Assembly: GCA_021828635.1 (NCBI GenBank)
Contig: JAJZEJ010000221.1
Coordinates: 1-7,161 of the forward strand
Length of the DNA: 7,161 nucleotides
Direction: 5' to 3'
Source: Chloroflexota bacterium
GTDB lineage: Bacteria > Chloroflexota > Ktedonobacteria > Ktedonobacterales > Ktedonobacteraceae
Under the pieces are notes generated by a model. The model made no database searches and was not told the origin of the DNA. It saw nothing but the letters and a program-made list of their open reading frames with translations. Positions 6,876-7,161 of the stretch are shown here, one piece after another; the first letter of the stretch is position 1, and every line of letters begins with the position of its first letter. Position numbers and translations under genes: made by a program.

Positions 6876-7161
6876 ATGTCGAGGAAAACACATACCCTGT
6901 CCGAAGAGCAACAAGCCAAATTGATCGAACTGTTGAACCGTCGGTTAGCCGACGCCATCGATCTACAATTGCAATGCAGGCAGGCATATTGGAACGTCAA
7001 AGGGTCTCAGTTTATGGCGCTGCGCGAACTGTTCAACAAGATAGTTGAGGACGTGGAGAAGGATGCCAATCTGATTGCTGGGCGCATTGTGCAATTGGGT
7101 GGCATGGCTGAGGGGACGGCACGCGCGGTCGCCAGGCGCACGTCACTTGATGAGCGCCTGG
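6876..7161 (+). CDS. Dps-family protein lacking the canonical ferroxidase residues (runs off right edge)
   Basis: Ninety-five codons are visible from the ATG at 6876, with AAAGGA (6862-6867) eight bases upstream; the C-terminal part lies outside the window. The helices match the Dps family (starvation DNA-protection ferritin-like proteins that form 12-subunit cages): QAYWNVKGSQFMALRELF (36-53) corresponds to the QAHWNxxGxxFxxxHExxD signature, and GRIVQLGGMAEGTAR (69-83) to the AERxxQLGGxAxGT signature. Aligned without gaps to E. coli Dps, all five di-iron site ligands are changed: H51 to Y38, H63 to R50, D67 to N54, D78 to N65 and E82 to G69. The fold-defining residues around them are kept and the frame is clean, so this is probably a functional but ferroxidase-dead paralogue, not a decaying gene. 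The short N-terminus has basic residues (SRK at 2-4) that could contact DNA. It is transcribed divergently from the AfsR/SARP-like regulator. Family assignment is secure; function is inferred. Confidence 0.9.
   Translation, partial: MSRKTHTLSEEQQAKLIELLNRRLADAIDLQLQCRQAYWNVKGSQFMALRELFNKIVEDVEKDANLIAGRIVQLGGMAEGTARAVARRTSLDERL

Overview
The window looks like a moderately GC-balanced bacterial chromosome. A multi-domain GAF/PAS sensor, a large AfsR/SARP-type regulator with BTAD and NTPase domains, a pentapeptide-repeat protein and a shorter-type SufB would all fit Chloroflexota, for example Ktedonobacteria. Actinobacteria-like soil bacteria with SARP regulators are the alternative. The assignment is an inference from gene style only; there is no marker gene in the window.

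Layout from left to right. (1) Positions 1-1380, minus strand: the N-terminal 460 residues of a GAF-GAF-PAS signalling protein, which runs off the left edge so its output domain is unseen. (2) Positions 1381-1855: a divergent intergenic region with a plausible promoter for each flanking gene. (3) Positions 1856-2386, plus strand: a 176-residue pentapeptide-repeat protein with about 22 uninterrupted repeats, followed by a strong hairpin at 2397-2430 in the convergent gap. (4) Positions 2562-3962, minus strand: a complete sufB (Fe-S cluster scaffold subunit) with its own good promoter and a leader of about 150 nt. No sufC, sufD, sufS or sufU is in the window. (5) Positions 4194-6653, minus strand: an 819-residue AfsR/SARP-like regulator (winged helix, BTAD, NTPase, short TPR-like tail). 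(6) Positions 6654-6875: a divergent intergenic region with several short repeats that look like operator sites. (7) Positions 6876 to the right edge, plus strand: the first 95 codons of a Dps-family protein.

The observation that deserves most attention is the Dps-like gene. The fold signature is well conserved, but all five positions that form the canonical Dps di-iron ferroxidase site (E. coli H51, H63, D67, D78, E82) are replaced, at exactly preserved spacing, by Y38, R50, N54, N65 and G69. This predicts a Dps shell or DNA-binding protein without the usual iron oxidation chemistry.

The genes do not form one operon. SufB and Dps both belong to iron and oxidative-stress biology, and the regulator lies between them, divergent from dps and upstream of sufB on the same strand. 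A regulatory link is possible but unproven. I see no CRISPR array, RNA gene, transposase or insertion sequence.
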